Shown here: positions 25,972-34,324 of the stretch, in pieces
How positions within the stretch are numbered: position 1 is the first letter of the stretch
Layout of the letters: every line of letters starts with the position of its first letter
Origin: Hominimerdicola alba
GTDB lineage: Bacteria; Bacillota; Clostridia; Oscillospirales; Ruminococcaceae
Length of the DNA stretch: 64,000 nt
NCBI RefSeq assembly: GCF_900112155.1
Contig: NZ_FOKQ01000002.1
Coordinates: forward strand, 124,001 to 188,000
Direction: 5' to 3'
The notes under the pieces: model-generated
The model's input: only the letters and a program-made list of their open reading frames with translations
The model's database searches: none
Told to the model about the DNA's origin: nothing
Made by a program: the position numbers and the translations under genes

Positions 25972-27153
25972 ATGGCAAACGAGATGCTTTTGAAGTACGG
26001 CTGCAACCCCAATCAGAAGCCGTCGAGAGTTTATATGGAGGACGGTAAGGATCTTCCTATAGAAGTTCTCAACGGCAAGCCCGGCTACATCAACCTGCTG
26101 GATGCTTTCAACGGCTGGCAGCTGGTAAAGGAGCTGAAAGCTGCTACGGGTATGTGTGCTGCAACTTCTTTCAAGCACGTATCTCCCGCAGGTGCTGCTA
26201 TCGGCAGACCCCTGACAGAGACTGAGGCTAAGATATACTTCGTTGACGATCTGGGCGAGCTTTCTCCCCTGGCTTGCGCTTATGCAAGGGCAAGAGGTGC
26301 AGACAGAATGTCCAGCTACGGCGATTTCATCGCACTGTCCGATGTATGTGATGTTCCTACTGCCAAGATGATACAGAGAGAGGTATCCGACGGCGTTATC
26401 GCTCCCGGCTATACCGATGAAGCTCTGGAGATACTCAAGTCCAAGAGAAAGGGTACATATAATATCATCAAGATCGACGAGAACTATGTTCCCGCTGAGA
26501 TCGAGCGCAAGCAGGTATTCGGTGTGACTTTCGAGCAGGGCAGAAACGAGCTGAAGATCGACAAGGAGCTGCTCTCCAACGTTGTTACCGAGAACAAGGA
26601 TATCCCCGATGACAAGCTGGAAGATCTGATGATCTCCCTTATCACACTGAAGTATACACAGTCCAACTCTGTATGCTATGTAAAGAACGGACAGGCTATC
26701 GGTATCGGTGCAGGTCAGCAGTCAAGAGTACACTGCACAAGACTTGCAGGCAGCAAGGCTGACAACTGGTGGCTGAGACAGAACCCCAAGGTAATGGCTC
26801 TGCCTTTCAAGGATGATATCCGCAGACCTGACCGCGACAACGCTATCGATGTTTATATCGGTGATGAGTACGAGGACGTTCTGGCTGAGGGCGAGTGGCA
26901 GAGAATATTCAAGACCAAGCCTGAGCCTCTGACCCGCGAGGAGAAGAAGGAATGGCTGGCTAAGAATACTGACGTATGTCTCGGTTCAGATGCGTTCTTC
27001 CCCTTCGGCGACAATATCGAGAGAGCTAAGAAGTCTGGTGTGGCTTACATCGCTGAGCCCGGCGGATCTATCCGTGATGACAATGTTATAGACACCTGCA
27101 ACAAGTACGGCATGGCTATGGCATTTACAGGCATCAGACTGTTCCATCACTAA
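25972..27153 (+). CDS. purH: AICAR formyltransferase, standalone (PurH transformylase domain only)
   Basis: This 393-residue protein corresponds to the C-terminal transformylase part of PurH. It formylates AICAR with 10-formyl-THF to give FAICAR. The motif YGCNPNQKPSR is at the N-terminus, the catalytic SFKHVSPAGA (Lys-His) is near residue 64, GIGAGQQSRVHCTRLAG is near 243 and SDAFFPFGDNI is near 340. The ~190-residue MGS-like cyclohydrolase domain present in usual PurH (about 510 residues) is absent, and the ATG with CGGAGG upstream leaves no room for it. PurO at 21393 can complete the step. Confidence 0.93.
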   Translation: MANEMLLKYGCNPNQKPSRVYMEDGKDLPIEVLNGKPGYINLLDAFNGWQLVKELKAATGMCAATSFKHVSPAGAAIGRPLTETEAKIYFVDDLGELSPLACAYARARGADRMSSYGDFIALSDVCDVPTAKMIQREVSDGVIAPGYTDEALEILKSKRKGTYNIIKIDENYVPAEIERKQVFGVTFEQGRNELKIDKELLSNVVTENKDIPDDKLEDLMISLITLKYTQSNSVCYVKNGQAIGIGAGQQSRVHCTRLAGSKADNWWLRQNPKVMALPFKDDIRRPDRDNAIDVYIGDEYEDVLAEGEWQRIFKTKPEPLTREEKKEWLAKNTDVCLGSDAFFPFGDNIERAKKSGVAYIAEPGGSIRDDNVIDTCNKYGMAMAFTGIRLFHH

Positions 27154-27926
27154 TGGATAAAAAGATACTTATTGCGGCGCTGTCGGCGGCGGTGATCCTC
27201 AACGCCTGCGGCAAAGCCACCGATGAAAAGTCGGGAGAAAGTGCCGCAGCAAAGGACAGCAGCAAGGCTGTTACCGCTGAGGAAAGCAGCAGTATAGCTG
27301 AGGACAGCATTGAAGCAGAGGCAGAAAGCAGCGAAGCTGAGGAAAGCTCGGCAGCTGAAACGGAAGCCCCTGCCGAAAGCGCACCCGAGGTATCGAGTGC
27401 GGCTGATACTGATTCTTCCAAAGCCGAAGAACCTGCACCCGCTGAACCTCAGATAGTCCACATGAACGGCACAGGCTACAGTTTTGATGTTGACCTTGCA
27501 AAGTGGGTGGACGCATCTTCCACCGCACAGATAAATGCAGCTGACGGTTCCACCGATGGTATAGAGTATATCTTCGGCTGGCTTGGGGACAACAGCTCTA
27601 CCTGTGTGCTGGCTTCAAACCAGACATCAAATGACATTTCACAGTACGATATCGACGAGGTAGCTCAGCAGTATATTGAAAAGGATGACCCGCCCGCAGG
27701 GCAGACCCTTATCGACTGGAGTACTCTTGAGATCAACGGCAGAAACTGGATGCGCAGAGAGTACACTCTCGATGCGTCTGCTTTCGGCGTTGAATCCAGG
27801 ATATTGCAGTACACGGGCTTCAACGGATATACGGAACTGAATGTCTGCTTTACGATAACCGAAACAAGTGTTGCGGATATCGACAATGACCTGCGCGACC
27901 TTATGTGGTCGGTGCAGTTTGAATAG
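27153..27926 (+). CDS. Lipoprotein of unknown function
   Basis: This 257-residue protein has a signal peptide and lipobox (AVILNAC, Cys about residue 19). A Ser/Glu/Ala-rich, low-complexity linker of about 90 residues is followed by a globular C-terminal domain (YSFDVDLAKWVDAS ... LRDLMWSVQFE). This build resembles the lipoprotein at 28834. Its ATG overlaps the stop of the AICAR transformylase gene by one base, so it is translationally coupled to it. The role at the cell surface is unknown. Confidence 0.82.
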   Translation: MDKKILIAALSAAVILNACGKATDEKSGESAAAKDSSKAVTAEESSSIAEDSIEAEAESSEAEESSAAETEAPAESAPEVSSAADTDSSKAEEPAPAEPQIVHMNGTGYSFDVDLAKWVDASSTAQINAADGSTDGIEYIFGWLGDNSSTCVLASNQTSNDISQYDIDEVAQQYIEKDDPPAGQTLIDWSTLEINGRNWMRREYTLDASAFGVESRILQYTGFNGYTELNVCFTITETSVADIDNDLRDLMWSVQFE

Positions 27927-28183
27927 CGGCAAGACCGCACAGTAAGGAATTTATGCGCATGACGCATAGTAAGGAAAGTAAGTAACCGACATAAAGTATT
28001 CCATACCGCTCTCATTATAGTAAATGACATAGATATTCATACCTGTCCCAAACGCAGATACTGCTGAGGGTATATGTGAAGATATGCCATTTACTGTAAT
28101 GATGGGAGATATGGGAGATCGTTATGCCGTTACAAATAAAATTTCAGCCGGAAAGTCCGGCGGCATGAATGGAGTAATGTAAA
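27927..28183. other. Spacer with duplicated elements and an inverted-repeat insert
   Basis: No gene is seen. The segment 27926-27985 (GCGGCAAG..., hairpin TATGCG/CGCATA, GGAAAGTAA) is duplicated at 28455-28516. Between it and the hairpin at 28147-28161 lies extra sequence with a 19-bp imperfect inverted repeat (28013-28031 with 28083-28101) that has no counterpart in the second copy. Confidence 0.5.
28147..28161 (+). promoter_or_regulatory. Leader hairpin of small lipoprotein gene 1
   Basis: GCCGGA-AAG-TCCGGC forms a perfect 6-bp stem, 22 bases before the ATG at 28184. An equivalent hairpin with different base pairs lies at the same distance from the paralogue at 28558. Confidence 0.5.
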
Positions 28184-28408
28184 ATGAAGAAGTTTAGTAA
28201 GGTAATGATCATCGTGGCTGCTGTTGCAGCAATGGCACTGTCTGCTTGCGGCAAGAAGGAAGAGGAAAAGGCAAACGATTCCAAGCCCGCAGCTCAGGCT
28301 GTTGTTTCTGACGACGTTGTTGTGACCGATGAAGAGACCACTGATGACGAGACTACTACCGAGGAAGAAACAGTTACCGAGGAAGAGACTCTCGTGATCG
28401 CTGAATAA
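28184..28408 (+). CDS. Small acidic lipoprotein, copy 1
   Basis: This 74-residue protein has a signal peptide (KVMIIVAAVAAMALSAC, lipobox Cys near residue 22) followed by KKEEEKAND and an unstructured Thr/Glu/Asp-rich tail (TDDETTTEEETVTEEETL). It has no globular domain. GGAG lies eight bases before the ATG. It is almost identical in amino acids to the next gene, so the pair is a recent tandem duplication. It is probably a surface-exposed lipid-anchored peptide of unknown role. Confidence 0.8.
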   Translation: MKKFSKVMIIVAAVAAMALSACGKKEEEKANDSKPAAQAVVSDDVVVTDEETTDDETTTEEETVTEEETLVIAE

Positions 28409-28522
28409 TCTCACAGAAAGTGGGATATGCCGGCATAATGCCGGTTCGTTGGACGGCGGCAAGGGGTCGCTGGGTAAGTTGAATAATGCGCATGGCGCAT
28501 ATATTCGGAAAGTAAAATTTTA

Positions 28523-28536
28523 GCCGAAATATCGGC
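28523..28536 (+). promoter_or_regulatory. Leader hairpin of small lipoprotein gene 2
   Basis: GCCGA-AATA-TCGGC forms a 5-bp stem, 21 bases before the ATG at 28558. Against copy 1 both stem arms have changed together, which preserves pairing. Confidence 0.5.
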
Positions 28537-28557
28537 GCATGAATGGAGTAATTTAAA

Positions 28558-28800
28558 ATGAATAAGGTATTTGCTAAAGTAATGATCATCGCTGCAGCTG
28601 TTGCTGCTATGTCTCTGACCGCTTGCGGTAAGAAGGAAGAGGAGAAGGCTAACGATTCCAAGCCTGCTGCTCAGGCTGTTGTTTCTGACGACGTTATCGT
28701 TACCGATGAGGAGACCACCGATGACGAGACTACTACCGAGGAAGAAACTGTGACCGCAGAGGAGACTCTCGAGATCGCAGAGGTCGTTGAGGCTGAATAA
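28558..28800 (+). CDS. Small acidic lipoprotein, copy 2
   Basis: This 80-residue paralogue of the preceding gene has a signal peptide with lipobox SLTAC, the same KKEEEKANDSKPAAQAVVSDD segment, and an acidic Thr/Glu-rich tail extended by a few residues (EVVEAE). The ribosome binding site ATGGAGTAAT is the same as in copy 1. The duplicated block covers the leader hairpin as well as the coding region. The function is unknown. Confidence 0.8.
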   Translation: MNKVFAKVMIIAAAVAAMSLTACGKKEEEKANDSKPAAQAVVSDDVIVTDEETTDDETTTEEETVTAEETLEIAEVVEAE

Positions 28801-28833
28801 TCTCATAAAATTTTGACAGAAGTGTGGTTTGAA

Positions 28834-29574
28834 ATGAAAAAGATCGCTATCGCTGCTCTGGCAGCAGTCATGGCTGTCAGTCTTGCTGCCTGCGGCGGCA
28901 AGGAAAGCAAGGACGGCTCGGGCAAAAAGGACAGTAACTCGGAGGGCGCAGCCCCTTCGGGGGATACTCCCGGTATAGTAGTTATTGACCCGAACGAGGG
29001 CAGTCCTGCGGCTGACGGAACTGTGGCTGCGGACAGCTCGGAGGCGGGAGCTGACGATAAAACGGTAATTGAGATCAAAGACCCCGATAATGCGGATACA
29101 ACATCTTCGGCGGCGGAAAAGAAAAAGGAGACCAAGCCTGTCTTTACAGTAAAGGCGGACGACAAAAAGTGGGAGACCACTCAGGAATCCTCTTCTGCAA
29201 TGTCGATAGTATACAAGGCAGATGATATCGCCGATGCAAAAGACAACTGCTCGATAATGATAAATTCCCGCGTGGTGGAAACCATGGCGGAAATGACTCT
29301 GAGCGAAGTCGCTGACGCGGTGATAGATTCCAAGGGTCTTAAAGATGATATCGAGATCACCGACCGCGGCGATACGAAGGTCGGGGGACACGCAGCTTAT
29401 ACTGTCAGCGGAGTATACTCCGTTGACGGCATATCCTTCGATCTGGATATAAGCATACTTGCAGAGGACACCAGTGTACTCGAAGTGTGGGTGATATCTT
29501 ACGATCAGTGTACCGCAGCAATGCGGGACAACTTCAATGAAGTTCTGAAGACCATACGTTTCTCAAAGACCTGA
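28834..29574 (+). CDS. Lipoprotein of unknown function
   Basis: This 246-residue protein is read from ATG 28834 (MKKIAIAAL). The signal peptide ends in a SLAAC lipobox, then a Gly/Ser/Glu-rich linker of about 80 residues. A C-terminal domain of about 150 residues follows (WETTQESSSAMSIVYK ... MRDNFNEVLKTIRFSKT) that resembles the C-terminal domain of the lipoprotein at 27153. The ribosome binding site is weak. It lies 24 bases before purD and is probably cotranscribed with it. Confidence 0.8.
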   Translation: MKKIAIAALAAVMAVSLAACGGKESKDGSGKKDSNSEGAAPSGDTPGIVVIDPNEGSPAADGTVAADSSEAGADDKTVIEIKDPDNADTTSSAAEKKKETKPVFTVKADDKKWETTQESSSAMSIVYKADDIADAKDNCSIMINSRVVETMAEMTLSEVADAVIDSKGLKDDIEITDRGDTKVGGHAAYTVSGVYSVDGISFDLDISILAEDTSVLEVWVISYDQCTAAMRDNFNEVLKTIRFSKT

Positions 29575-29597
29575 TAAATTCAAAAGGAGTGTTTTAA

Positions 29598-30953
29598 ATG
29601 AAAATACTTGTAGTCGGCGGCGGCGGACGCGAGCACGCTATAATCGCTAAGCTTGCGCAGTCCCCTAAAGCTGAAAAGATCTACTGCACCCCCGGCAACG
29701 GTGGCATATCGGCTATGGCTGAATGTTTTGACGTTGGTGCCACCGACATCGACGGTGTTGTTGCGCTGGCTAAAAAGCTGGCTGTCGATCTTGTAGTTGT
29801 AGCGCCCGATGATCCGCTGGTACTGGGCATGGTGGATGCTTTGCAGGCTGAGGGCTTCAGGACCTTCGGACCTAATAAGGCAGCTGCTATAATCGAGGGT
29901 TCAAAGGTATTCTCCAAGGAGCTGATGAAGAAGTACTCTATCCCCACTGCGGGCTACGAGGTATTCAATGACAGCGAATCTGCCATAGCTTACGTAAAGC
30001 AGCAGAACACTTATCCTGCTGTTATCAAGGCTGACGGTCTTGCACTGGGCAAGGGCGTTATACTTGCACAGAACGAGCAGGAAGCTGTTGAAGCTATCAA
30101 GGAAATGATCGACGGCAAGAAGTTCGGCGACAGCAGTACAACAATTGTTGTTGAGGAATATCTCACAGGTCCCGAGGTATCTGTACTCAGCTTTACCGAT
30201 GGTAAGACTGTTGTTCCCATGATATCCTCCATGGATCACAAGAGAGCACTTGACAACGACGAGGGTCTGAACACAGGCGGAATGGGTACTGTTTCGCCCA
30301 ATCCTTACTACACCGAAGCCATCGCTAAGGAGTGCATGGAGAAGATCTTCCTGCCTACTATCAATGCCATGAATTCCGAGGGCAGAACCTTTGAGGGCTG
30401 TCTCTATTTCGGACTTATGCTCACTCCCAAGGGACCCAAGGTCATCGAATACAACTGCCGTTTCGGCGATCCCGAGACACAGGTAGTACTGCCTATGCTG
30501 AAGACCGATCTGGTTGACATCATGGAAGCTATTTACGATCACAAGCTGGGCGAACTGAACGTTGAGTGGTCTGAAGGCAGCTGCGCCTGCGTTATCATGG
30601 CAAGCGGCGGATATCCTCTCTCCTATCCCAAGGGCATCGAGATCAAGGGTCTTGACGCTAAGGGACAGGTTGAAGGTGCACAGGTATTCCATGCAGGCAC
30701 AAAGCTTGCTGACGGAAAGTTCCTTACCAGCGGCGGACGAGTTCTCGGCGTTACCGCAAAGGGTCTGACCCTGAATTCAGCTCTTGAAAAGGCTTATGAG
30801 GGCGTTGAGAAGATCAGCTTCGAGGGTGCGCACTTCCGTAAGGATATCGGACAGCGTGCTCTGAAAGCTCTCGATAACGATCCCCTCCATCTCGGCTACA
30901 AGGACGACATGGAAGACTACATCGAAGAAAACGGCGTTTATCTGCGCCAGTAA
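29598..30953 (+). CDS. purD: Phosphoribosylamine-glycine ligase PurD
   Basis: This ATP-grasp enzyme has 451 residues and joins glycine to phosphoribosylamine to make GAR. It shows VVGGGGREHAI at the N-terminus, the ATP-grasp lysine region VIKADGLALGKGV near residue 140, HKRALDNDEGLNTGGMGT near 210 and the metal-binding EYNCRFGDPETQ near 280. The C-terminus carries about 25 residues beyond the usual end (DPLHLGYKDDMEDYIEENG). AAAGGAG precedes the ATG. It is the final gene of the purine region and is followed by a terminator. Confidence 0.96.
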   Translation: MKILVVGGGGREHAIIAKLAQSPKAEKIYCTPGNGGISAMAECFDVGATDIDGVVALAKKLAVDLVVVAPDDPLVLGMVDALQAEGFRTFGPNKAAAIIEGSKVFSKELMKKYSIPTAGYEVFNDSESAIAYVKQQNTYPAVIKADGLALGKGVILAQNEQEAVEAIKEMIDGKKFGDSSTTIVVEEYLTGPEVSVLSFTDGKTVVPMISSMDHKRALDNDEGLNTGGMGTVSPNPYYTEAIAKECMEKIFLPTINAMNSEGRTFEGCLYFGLMLTPKGPKVIEYNCRFGDPETQVVLPMLKTDLVDIMEAIYDHKLGELNVEWSEGSCACVIMASGGYPLSYPKGIEIKGLDAKGQVEGAQVFHAGTKLADGKFLTSGGRVLGVTAKGLTLNSALEKAYEGVEKISFEGAHFRKDIGQRALKALDNDPLHLGYKDDMEDYIEENGVYLRQ

Positions 30954-30970
30954 TGTATTCTTATAAAGCA

Positions 30971-31000
30971 AAAGGACTGCTGTGAGGCAGTCCTTTTTTT
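30971..31000. terminator. Terminator after purD, probably bidirectional
   Basis: AAAGGACTGC/GCAGTCCTTT closes around TGTGAG and is followed by T7 on the plus strand. The A-rich left flank gives a T-rich tail on the minus strand for the convergent gene ending at 31009. Confidence 0.85.
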
Positions 31001-31008
31001 CATGACAT

Positions 31009-31866
31009 TCAGTTCATTCGGTCGAGGATATACTCTTTGCGCAGTTTGAGCGCATCTTCGTCCATGCCTTTGTCGTTGAGTTCTGCGGCTTTGTCGAAAT
31101 ACTCGCAGACTTTCTGCTTATCGCCGCGCTTTGCGGCACACCGCGCCATAAAAATGTAAGCATAAGCTACACGGGAATTATCATCGCTTTCAAACATCGG
31201 TGCTATAAGAGTTTCTGCTTCATCAATATCACCGTTTGCGATCGCACGGTTAATCTTTGAACTGTTTATGATGATATTCATTGAATCATTTTTCTCGGTA
31301 TTGCCTTCAAAAAACTTCATAGCATCGTTATAGTAGCTTTCAAGCTTATCTGTTTCGTTCAGATAACTGCAAGCAATTATACGGTATCCATAGTATTCCA
31401 TGATATCCGTATCGGTGCTGTTCGGTTTTTCAAGCGTGGTCTTGCTGAATTTATCAAGGATATCCATTTCCTTGTTATACTCTGCAATATTTTGATAATA
31501 AGCGGCAATCCTTATCACAGACTTATTCAAAAAAGGTATCTTGATACTGCCAGGCTTCATATTATTCAGATGCTCTTCCAGTTCTTTTACTGTTTGGGCA
31601 GATATCCCGCCATTTTGTGTTTCTGCATTTATCCTGACTGCAAAGTCATACTCTTTCTTGGTGATCATAACTGCAAACAATACCATAATGAAGTGTATAA
31701 TAAAAGGTATGAGCAGTGCCAAAACCACAGCAAGCACAGAGCATTTTGTGCCTAGGATCAAATAGTAAAACGATACAACGCACAGGATCAGTATTATGGA
31801 TAGCAGCATTGACAACGGAAAAGAACGTCGAATTGTCGATCTGTACATCTTAATAAAATATCTCAT
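31009..31866 (-). CDS. Membrane protein with a TPR-like cytoplasmic domain
   Basis: This 285-residue protein has two transmembrane helices at about residues 15-40 and 45-68. A helical domain follows in which pairs of amphipathic helices recur (AYYQNIAEYNKEMDIL, YAYIFMARCAAKRGDKQKVCEYFDKAAEL), suggesting two or three tetratricopeptide-type repeats. TGAGGAG precedes the ATG. Base use is AT-richer than in the adjacent purD. It is a single gene convergent with purD; its partner protein is unknown. Confidence 0.78.
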   Translation of the reverse strand: MRYFIKMYRSTIRRSFPLSMLLSIILILCVVSFYYLILGTKCSVLAVVLALLIPFIIHFIMVLFAVMITKKEYDFAVRINAETQNGGISAQTVKELEEHLNNMKPGSIKIPFLNKSVIRIAAYYQNIAEYNKEMDILDKFSKTTLEKPNSTDTDIMEYYGYRIIACSYLNETDKLESYYNDAMKFFEGNTEKNDSMNIIINSSKINRAIANGDIDEAETLIAPMFESDDNSRVAYAYIFMARCAAKRGDKQKVCEYFDKAAELNDKGMDEDALKLRKEYILDRMN

Positions 31867-31880
31867 TTTATCTCCTCATC

Positions 31881-31911
31881 AAAAAGCGCGGAAAACCAAA
31901 GTCTTCCGCGC
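31881..31911 (-). terminator. Intrinsic terminator after metY
   Basis: On the minus strand GCGCGGAA pairs perfectly with TTCCGCGC around a 10-base loop, followed by TTTTTG. Confidence 0.85.
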
Positions 31912-31932
31912 ACGAATAATCAGTATCAGCGA

Positions 31933-33201
31933 TCAGATAGCCGCAAATGCCTGCTTGAGGTCATCGAGGATATCCTCAACATTTTCAAGACCAACGGAGA
32001 ATCTGATCATGCCGCCGTCGATGCCTGCTGCTACCAGCTGTTCCTCGGTCAGCTGACGGTGAGTTGCGGAAGCGGGGTGCAGTACGCAGGTACGGATATC
32101 TGCAACGTGAACCTCGTTGGAAGCCAGCTTCAGGCTGTCCATGAACTTAACAGCAACAGGTCTGCCGCCCTTGATGGAGAAGCTGATAACGCCCGATGCG
32201 CCCAGAGGCAGGTACTTCTGAACCAGAGGATAGTACTTGTTGCCCTCAAGACCGGGATAGAACACGCTCTCTACCTTGTCGTTGTTGTTGAGATACTCAG
32301 CAACTATCTTAGCGTTCTCAACATACTGCTTCATGCGGACATGGAGAGTCTCCAGACCCAGATTCAGCAGGAAAGAGGAGTTAGCTGCGGGGTAGCAGCC
32401 GAAGTCTCTCATCAGCTGCATACGAGCCTTTACGATGAAGGGAGCGAAGGGGTACTTCTCGGTATAGACAGTGCCGTGATAGCTCTCGTCAGGCTCGGTC
32501 ATGCAGGGGAACTTGCCGCTTGCAACCCAGTCGAACTTGCCGCTGTCAACGATAACGCCGCCTACCTGAACAGCATGGCCGTCCATGTACTTGGATGTAG
32601 AGTGCATAACGATATCAGCGCCCCACTCGATAGGTCTGCAAAGGATAGGAGTAGCAAAGGTGTTATCAACGATCAGCGGAACGCCGTTAGCGTGTGCAGC
32701 CTTTGCGAACTTCTCGATATCCAGTACGGTCAGCGAGGGGTTAGCGATGGTCTCACCGAATACCAGCTTGGTGTTGGGCTTGAATGCAGCCATCAGCTCT
32801 TCCTCGGTGCAGTCGGGGTCTACCCAGATGCACTCGATGCCCAGCTTCTTCATGGTGATGCTGAACAGGTTGATAGTACCGCCGTAGATAGCAGTAGAGG
32901 ATATGAAGCTGTCGCCTGCCTGGCAGATGTTCAGTACCGAGCAGAGGGTAGCAGCCTGACCCGAAGAGGTACACATAGCAGCCACACCGCCCTCCAGAGC
33001 CGCGATCTTCTTTTCAACTGCGTCAGTGGTGGGGTTCTCGAATCTGCCGTAGATAAGGCTCAGGGTAGGGTCATCAAATACCGCTGCCACCGCATCGGTG
33101 GAGTCGTAAACGTATGTAGTGCTCTGTACTATAGGCACTACTCTGGGCTCTCCGTTCTTGGGCGTATAGCCCTCGTGTAAACATTTTGTTTCGATCTTCA
33201 T
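31933..33201 (-). CDS. metY: O-acetylhomoserine sulfhydrylase (MetY-type)
   Basis: This Cys/Met-metabolism PLP enzyme has 422 residues, matching the MetY subgroup in length. It makes homocysteine from O-acetylhomoserine and sulfide. It shows PIVQSTTYVYDSTD, YGRFENPTTDAVEKKIAALEGG, the PLP aspartate region LIVDNTFATP, and the PLP lysine in HSTSKYMDGHA near residue 205. The C-terminal LHPASATHRQLTEEQ is typical. AAAGGAC precedes the ATG. It follows a lipoprotein gene by 18 bases. A cystathionine gamma-synthase role is less likely given the length. Confidence 0.92.
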   Translation of the reverse strand: MKIETKCLHEGYTPKNGEPRVVPIVQSTTYVYDSTDAVAAVFDDPTLSLIYGRFENPTTDAVEKKIAALEGGVAAMCTSSGQAATLCSVLNICQAGDSFISSTAIYGGTINLFSITMKKLGIECIWVDPDCTEEELMAAFKPNTKLVFGETIANPSLTVLDIEKFAKAAHANGVPLIVDNTFATPILCRPIEWGADIVMHSTSKYMDGHAVQVGGVIVDSGKFDWVASGKFPCMTEPDESYHGTVYTEKYPFAPFIVKARMQLMRDFGCYPAANSSFLLNLGLETLHVRMKQYVENAKIVAEYLNNNDKVESVFYPGLEGNKYYPLVQKYLPLGASGVISFSIKGGRPVAVKFMDSLKLASNEVHVADIRTCVLHPASATHRQLTEEQLVAAGIDGGMIRFSVGLENVEDILDDLKQAFAAI

Positions 33202-33219
33202 TATTATCTGTCCTTTCGT

Positions 33220-34287
33220 TTAAAAATAGTATCTCAATCTGAAACCATTCAGCTGTGTATCAAATTTGCTGTCCGCGCTTTGAAGCGTTTCAATGCAGTC
33301 CTGAACTTTCTCGGAAGGGAAGTCTTCAAGCTCAAAGCTTGCCTCGATTCGGTCAGCCTCGGGCTTGTCTATCAGCCCCGTCTGTCCGAAAGCTTTTTCG
33401 ATATAGTCAGCCGCTTCACCGCTCTGACTTGATGGTTCGGTAAGCGGTATGGAAAGGGATATGCTTCCGCTGTCATAGTTCTCGGGCGGAGTATCGTATG
33501 CCACATTCGGCACACTTACTTCGGCGACCGATAAGAATTCCACGCCCTCCTCAGATATCTTTGTAGTAAAGCAGTTCCTGATATCCTGTTCGATACTCTC
33601 ACTGTCAGTGTTCTTTGTCACAAAATATATCTGCATCATATTATTGCTGCCCATGTAGTCGAACATTGCATCAAAAGCCTCGTATTTTTCAAGCAGACCC
33701 ACATATTCCGCAGTGTCAAAGCTTTCAGGCTCAATGTTAACAGCAACCGTCATGGCTGCCGATTCCGAGAGATCGGCTTCCGAGGGTCTTGTCCACCCCT
33801 CGGTATCCGCAGGCAGATCATCTTTTGATACTATCGCATAAAACCAACGCTGTACATAGTCGTCCGTCGTCCCATCGGTGACCTTTTCAACGTTCATCGT
33901 AACGCTCTTGCCGCTGACAAGCACGCAGGTCACGGAATATTCATCGCCGCTGCTGCCGCCGCCCGTTCTTGCGAGCAGTGCAAACTTGTCAAAGTCTATG
34001 TCATTGAATTCAGGTGCTTCTCCGCCTATGCCTTTGAATATCTCATATTCCTCAGCCGAATCCACAATGAAATCAAAGTTCATTACCTTCTTGTCATACA
34101 CCGCATGGCTGACGACCCCTGTGTTGACCTTGTCAACATCCGATACAGCCGCATCATCGGATATATCCTGCGCCGTCCCCGAAGATGCCTGTTTCGCAGC
34201 CTTGCTGTCATCGCCCTTAGCACTTCCGCAAGCAGCCATCGATATGCATACCGCAAGTGCCGCTAACATAATTATCTTCCTTTTCAT
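33220..34287 (-). CDS. Lipoprotein of unknown function
   Basis: This 355-residue protein has a signal peptide with lipobox SMAAC (Cys near 20), a short Asp/Ser-rich linker, and a large extracellular region of alternating strands. Two halves are visible, one ending near residue 170 and a second with QIYFVTKNTDSESIEQDI and SISLSIPLTEP. There is no recognised domain. AAAGGGGG lies upstream of the ATG. Its neighbours, 37 bases upstream and 18 bases downstream, suggest an operon with metY. Confidence 0.82.
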   Translation of the reverse strand: MKRKIIMLAALAVCISMAACGSAKGDDSKAAKQASSGTAQDISDDAAVSDVDKVNTGVVSHAVYDKKVMNFDFIVDSAEEYEIFKGIGGEAPEFNDIDFDKFALLARTGGGSSGDEYSVTCVLVSGKSVTMNVEKVTDGTTDDYVQRWFYAIVSKDDLPADTEGWTRPSEADLSESAAMTVAVNIEPESFDTAEYVGLLEKYEAFDAMFDYMGSNNMMQIYFVTKNTDSESIEQDIRNCFTTKISEEGVEFLSVAEVSVPNVAYDTPPENYDSGSISLSIPLTEPSSQSGEAADYIEKAFGQTGLIDKPEADRIEASFELEDFPSEKVQDCIETLQSADSKFDTQLNGFRLRYYF

Positions 34288-34324
34288 TGAAAAGTCCCCC
34301 TTTCATTCAATATCTGCATTTCAG

